The translations under genes were made by a program, and so were the position numbers. The notes beneath the pieces are model-generated. The model had not been told where the DNA came from, did not search any database, and saw nothing but the letters and a program-made list of their open reading frames with translations. Below, in pieces: positions 62,001-64,000 of a stretch of DNA of 64,000 nucleotides. Every line of letters begins with the position of its first letter. The stretch's first letter is position 1. The DNA is from Mycolicibacterium anyangense (GTDB lineage: Bacteria > Actinomycetota > Actinomycetes > Mycobacteriales > Mycobacteriaceae): contig NZ_AP022620.1 of the NCBI RefSeq assembly GCF_010731855.1, positions 4,526,001 through 4,590,000 of the forward strand, in the 5' to 3' direction.

Positions 62001-63226
62001 CGGCCCGTCCAGGCCATCGACGTGGCCACGGCGAGCGCGGCGAGCACGACGATGCCGACCGCCACCCGCTTGTCGTCCTCGGGATGGGCGAAGGCCCGGA
62101 TCCAGACCGGTCGCGGGGCACTGCCGGGGAGCGGAATCCGGCTGAGCAGGTGGGCGATGCCGAGCACCAGCGGAATGCGGATCACCGGCTCCAGCTTGTG
62201 GACGTTGCGCAGCGGAGCGCCGGCGGCGTCCAGGAACAGCTGCACCTGATGGGCCAGCGGCGAACCCAGGCCGCCGGAGTAGCCGACCGCGAGCAGCACC
62301 ACCCCGACCAGCAGCATGGTGACCAGCCGTCCGCGGGCCGGCATGGACCGCAAGGCCAGCCCGGCCAGCCCGCCGGCCGCCACCAGTGCGGTGGCCAGCA
62401 CCATCACCGGCTGGGTCACCAGCGACGAGCCTGCCGTGGCATTCGGCGACACGAACGGCGTCCAGCTGTCGGTGCCGCGGAGTACCTCGATCAGCGACGT
62501 CCACTGGGTGGTCACGCCCGAGGATTCGATGAAGTCCAGGAATGGTGGGCTGATCTGGCCGAGCAGCAGCAGCGCGACCACCCACCAGACGACGGCCAAC
62601 GCCGAGGCCAGCGCCCACCAGGCAGCGAAACGCCACCAGGTGCGGTTCGGCCGATGGCACAACCACCAGATGATCGCTGGCAGACAGCCGGTGATCGTGG
62701 CCACCGCATTGACGGCGCCCATCAGTGCCAGGGCGATGCCGGCACGGGCGGCCAGCATCCGCAGCGGCCTGCCGCTATCCCCCTTGAGCGCGAGGATCAC
62801 CGGAAGCAGCACCCATGGCGCCAGCATCATCGGCAGTGTCTCCGAGGAGATCGAGCCCAGCGTGGTCAGCACCCGCGGTGACAGCGCGAACGCCACCGCG
62901 GCGATCACCCGGGCCGGCCGGTTACCGATGTTCAGGGCCTCGGCCACCCGAAGCAGACCCCAGAAGCCCGCCGTGAGCAGCAGCGCCCACCACAGCCGTT
63001 GGGTGACCCAGCCGGGCAAGCCCAGGGTGTCGCCGAGCAGGAAGAACGCTCCGTGCGGGAACAGGTACCCGTAGGCCTGGTTCTGCGCCTGCCCGAACGG
63101 CAGGTCGCTGTTCCACAGATTGGCGGCGCGAGCCAGGAACCGCAGCGGGTTGGCGGTCAGATCGAGTTTGGTGTCGGGCGAGACCATGCCCGGGGACTGC
63201 GCGAAGCACAGCACCAGCGCGATCAC
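59036..63226 (-). CDS. aftD: Arabinofuranosyltransferase AftD
   Basis: At least 1396 aa. The N-terminal ~620 residues are a GT-C multi-span membrane domain with the periplasmic Asp loop (SPGMVSPDTKLDL); a long periplasmic part with several beta-sandwich carbohydrate-binding-like domains follows, and a few C-terminal helices (TVGALIAGIGGVAVFAAAL) close it. It transfers arabinofuranose from decaprenyl-phosphate to arabinogalactan and LAM. GTG 63226 is the first conventional start codon, but the frame is open further upstream and the first helix seems cut there (see findings). It heads the aftD-php-fadD unit. Confidence 0.93.
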   Translation of the reverse strand: MIALVLCFAQSPGMVSPDTKLDLTANPLRFLARAANLWNSDLPFGQAQNQAYGYLFPHGAFFLLGDTLGLPGWVTQRLWWALLLTAGFWGLLRVAEALNIGNRPARVIAAVAFALSPRVLTTLGSISSETLPMMLAPWVLLPVILALKGDSGRPLRMLAARAGIALALMGAVNAVATITGCLPAIIWWLCHRPNRTWWRFAAWWALASALAVVWWVVALLLLGQISPPFLDFIESSGVTTQWTSLIEVLRGTDSWTPFVSPNATAGSSLVTQPVMVLATALVAAGGLAGLALRSMPARGRLVTMLLVGVVLLAVGYSGGLGSPLAHQVQLFLDAAGAPLRNVHKLEPVIRIPLVLGIAHLLSRIPLPGSAPRPVWIRAFAHPEDDKRVAVGIVVLAALAVATSMAWTGRLTPPGTFRAIPDYWHQAAAWLAEHNTGHPTPGRVLVAPGAPFATQVWGNTHDEPMQVLSEVPWGVRDSIPLTPPQTIRALDSVQRLFAAGRPSAGLADTLLRQGISYVVVRNDLDPDTSRSARPLLVHRAIDGSPGLTKVAQFGEPVGAGTLSGFISDSGLRPRYPAVEIYRVDTQGNPGAPYLTDASRMARVDGGPEVLLRLDERRRLLGRAALGPVLLTSDAQRANLPVPVVTVTDTPVDRETDYGRVDDHSSAVRAEGDRRTTFNRVPDYPVPGAKLVHGAWSGGRLSASSSSSDATTLPNVSPSSGPAAAIDGDSATAWVSNSLQPAVGQWLQVDFDHPVTNATLTVTPSATAVGAQVRRLQVSTVNGTTTVRFDEPGKPLTIALPVGETPWVRITAIGTDDGSAGVQFGITDLSVTQYDASGYAHPVDIRHTVVVPGPPTGSAVAAWDLGSELLGRPGCADSPDGVHCAASMSQAPEEPVTLSRTLTVPAPIQVNPIVWVRARQGPNLADLIAQPGTIRSRADSDLIDVDGSAYAATDGDPRTAWTAPQGVVQHRTAPTLTVTLPKATEVTGLQLTPSSSPLPTHPTMVAIDLGDGPQVRRLKAGDDTAAQTVTLRPRITDTVRISLLNWDDVIDRTALGFDQLKPPGLAEVAVLGPDGKPVAAPDAAGNRARSIDIPCGQGPIVAVSGRFVQTSVHTTVAALLDGEPVAAKACDPAPIALPAGKQELLVSPGSGFIVDGIALTGPRAAEIPTATTTPADVTSWGPDRRVIDVARAPIARVLVVPESVNPGWVAHTPDGVTLTPVVVNGWQQGWVVPAGEQGPITLSFPSNATYRAGLAGGLSLLPLLLVLALVPARRRRAPASPARPWAAPVLAGAGVLTVGALIAGIGGVAVFAAALAVTVALRHRQRLRDRLTLGAASCGLILAGALLSRYPWRSVDGYIGHSPWVQLPALIALGALAASVLPERSGSAENGEGATPSR

Positions 63227-63317
63227 GAACGCACCGCCCAGCCAGCGCCGGGACAGCGGTGTGGTGGTGACGGGCGCCTCCGTGACCGCGGGGGAGGCGG
63301 TGGCGAGCGTGCTCAGG

Positions 63318-63491
63318 CTAGCCGCGGTTGCCGTACTCGACGCGGTTGAGCACCGACGAGGCCGGGTCGCCCGGCGACAGCGGTGGCTTGGTGTCCTGCT
63401 GGATCATCAGCGTCACCCCGAACACCGCAGCCGCACCGAGCAGCAGGCCCACCAGGATGCTGGCGGCGGCGGGAACCACGAACCGGGTCAT
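63318..63491 (-). CDS. 57-aa DUF2613-type membrane/secreted peptide (Rv0236A-like)
   Basis: A short gene starting MTRFVVPAAASILVGLLLGA and ending SSVLNRVEYGNRG: one N-terminal hydrophobic helix and a 27-residue polar tail rich in Pro and Gly. The 57-aa length, location just before aftD and motif match the Rv0236A/DUF2613 family I recall from M. tuberculosis. It is probably translated with aftD, 92 bp upstream of its GTG. A role as an AftD partner is inference. Confidence 0.85.
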   Translation of the reverse strand: MTRFVVPAAASILVGLLLGAAAVFGVTLMIQQDTKPPLSPGDPASSVLNRVEYGNRG

Positions 63492-63563
63492 GATCGGGTC
63501 TCCTCTGCTGTACGGGGAAGGGTCGAATCGAGTGGGGGGTACCCGCTGGTCAACCTAACACGC

Positions 63564-63581
63564 GTCCAACCGCGGTTGGAC
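63564..63581. promoter_or_regulatory. Perfect 18-bp palindrome before lpqI
   Basis: GTCCAACCGCGGTTGGAC is fully self-complementary. It lies in the 119-bp gap between the divergent Rv0236A-like/aftD unit and lpqI, 29 bp before the lpqI ATG. It may be a shared operator for both promoters; no binding protein is known to me. Confidence 0.6.
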
Positions 63582-63610
63582 CGCGGCGGCGCTCATGACA
63601 GCATGGGCGG

Positions 63611-64000
63611 ATGGCCAGACGCCTGCTCACCCTGCGCGGAATCGCCGCCGTGTCGACCCTGCCGCTGCTGCTCCTGGGCTGTTCGTCGCCGGCCTCCAAG
63701 AGCGCAGCGGCGCCCTCGTCGCCGGTCAGCGCGACCTCGGGCACCGGGGTTGCGCCGCTGGCCGGCCCGGTCCCCGCCGCCCCGGCGCCGCCGGTGTGCG
63801 GTGACCCGCTGACGATGTCCACCCGCGACAAGCTGGCCCAGCTGCTGATGGTCGGTGTGCGCAACGGCGCCGACGCCCGCGCCGTGGTCACCGACTACCA
63901 CGTCGGCGGCATCTTCATCGGCAGCTGGACCGACCTGTCGATGCTGACCGACGGCTCATTGCCGGGCATCGCCGGTGCCGGGCCGCTGCCGCTGGCGGTC
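63611..64000 (+). CDS. lpqI: LpqI, GH3 beta-N-acetylglucosaminidase lipoprotein (5' part)
   Basis: The first 130 codons of a gene leaving the window. The signal peptide MARRLLTLRG...LLLLGCSS has an LLGC lipobox, so the protein is lipid-anchored. A Pro/Ala/Ser linker follows, then CGDPLTMSTRDKLAQLLMVGV and YHVGGIFIGSW, the opening strands of the GH3 (NagZ) barrel. M. tuberculosis LpqI (388 aa) releases GlcNAc from muropeptides in peptidoglycan recycling. Divergent from the arabinan-synthesis unit. Confidence 0.9.
   Translation, partial: MARRLLTLRGIAAVSTLPLLLLGCSSPASKSAAAPSSPVSATSGTGVAPLAGPVPAAPAPPVCGDPLTMSTRDKLAQLLMVGVRNGADARAVVTDYHVGGIFIGSWTDLSMLTDGSLPGIAGAGPLPLAV

Noticed and set aside
1..64000. 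tRNA, rRNA, insertion sequences or prophage
   Set aside because: No cloverleaf-like tract, transposase, integrase or phage structural motif was recognised on reading both strands.

Overview
The window is high-GC DNA from a mycobacterium, most likely a fast-growing Mycolicibacterium-type species. Gene order follows, with insertions and losses, the Mycobacterium tuberculosis block Rv0209 to Rv0237: pckA, fadD4, fadE3, the Rv0216-like hotdog protein, lipW, lipC, the Rv0221-like wax ester synthase, echA1, Rv0223c to Rv0228, php, aftD, Rv0236A and lpqI. The M. tuberculosis comparison is from memory, not from a search. Genes are densely packed, often with 4-bp ATGA/GTGA overlaps.

Left part (1-13.4 kb): a GTPase/dynamin-like membrane protein pair, PEP carboxykinase with a strong terminator, a CaCA-family cation antiporter behind what reads as a yybP-ykoY (Mn2+) riboswitch, an exported carbonic anhydrase lipoprotein, fadD4 with a crotonase, a 13E12-type DUF222/HNH element, a GntR regulator next to five 29-bp-period palindromes, then divergent fadE3 and the Rv0216-like gene with two copies of a shared operator core.

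Middle part (13.4-40.9 kb): lipid and ketone/steroid-type catabolism. It holds a CoA transferase, two amidohydrolases, two adjacent acyl-CoA dehydrogenase gene pairs that look like heteromeric ChsE-type enzymes, a HAPMO-like Baeyer-Villiger monooxygenase with a zinc alcohol dehydrogenase, HSL-type esterases, a wax ester/TAG synthase, two CoA ligase/acyltransferase units, echA1, a hotdog thioesterase, TetR regulators, a FadE5-like dehydrogenase, a MaoC hydratase and an aldehyde dehydrogenase. An exact KstR-type box lies between echA1 and the divergent acyltransferase-fadD operon.

Right part (41-64 kb): envelope functions and signalling. A methyltransferase, a GT4 glycosyltransferase, a GT-C-like membrane protein, pgfA and an acyltransferase precede an inserted three-gene cassette: a STAS antagonist, a B12-binding protein with the CarH-type Wx9EH photoreceptor motif, and a PAS-GAF-SpoIIE phosphatase. 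This looks like a B12/light-sensing partner-switching module and is the best candidate for an undescribed system here. A UGT-like glycosyltransferase, a glucosamine-kinase-like gene with a SIS-domain partner, a TetR and a free-standing Clp N-domain protein follow. The window closes with the fadD-php-aftD unit, a 57-aa DUF2613-type protein and the start of lpqI. No tRNA, rRNA, IS element or CRISPR array was recognised.
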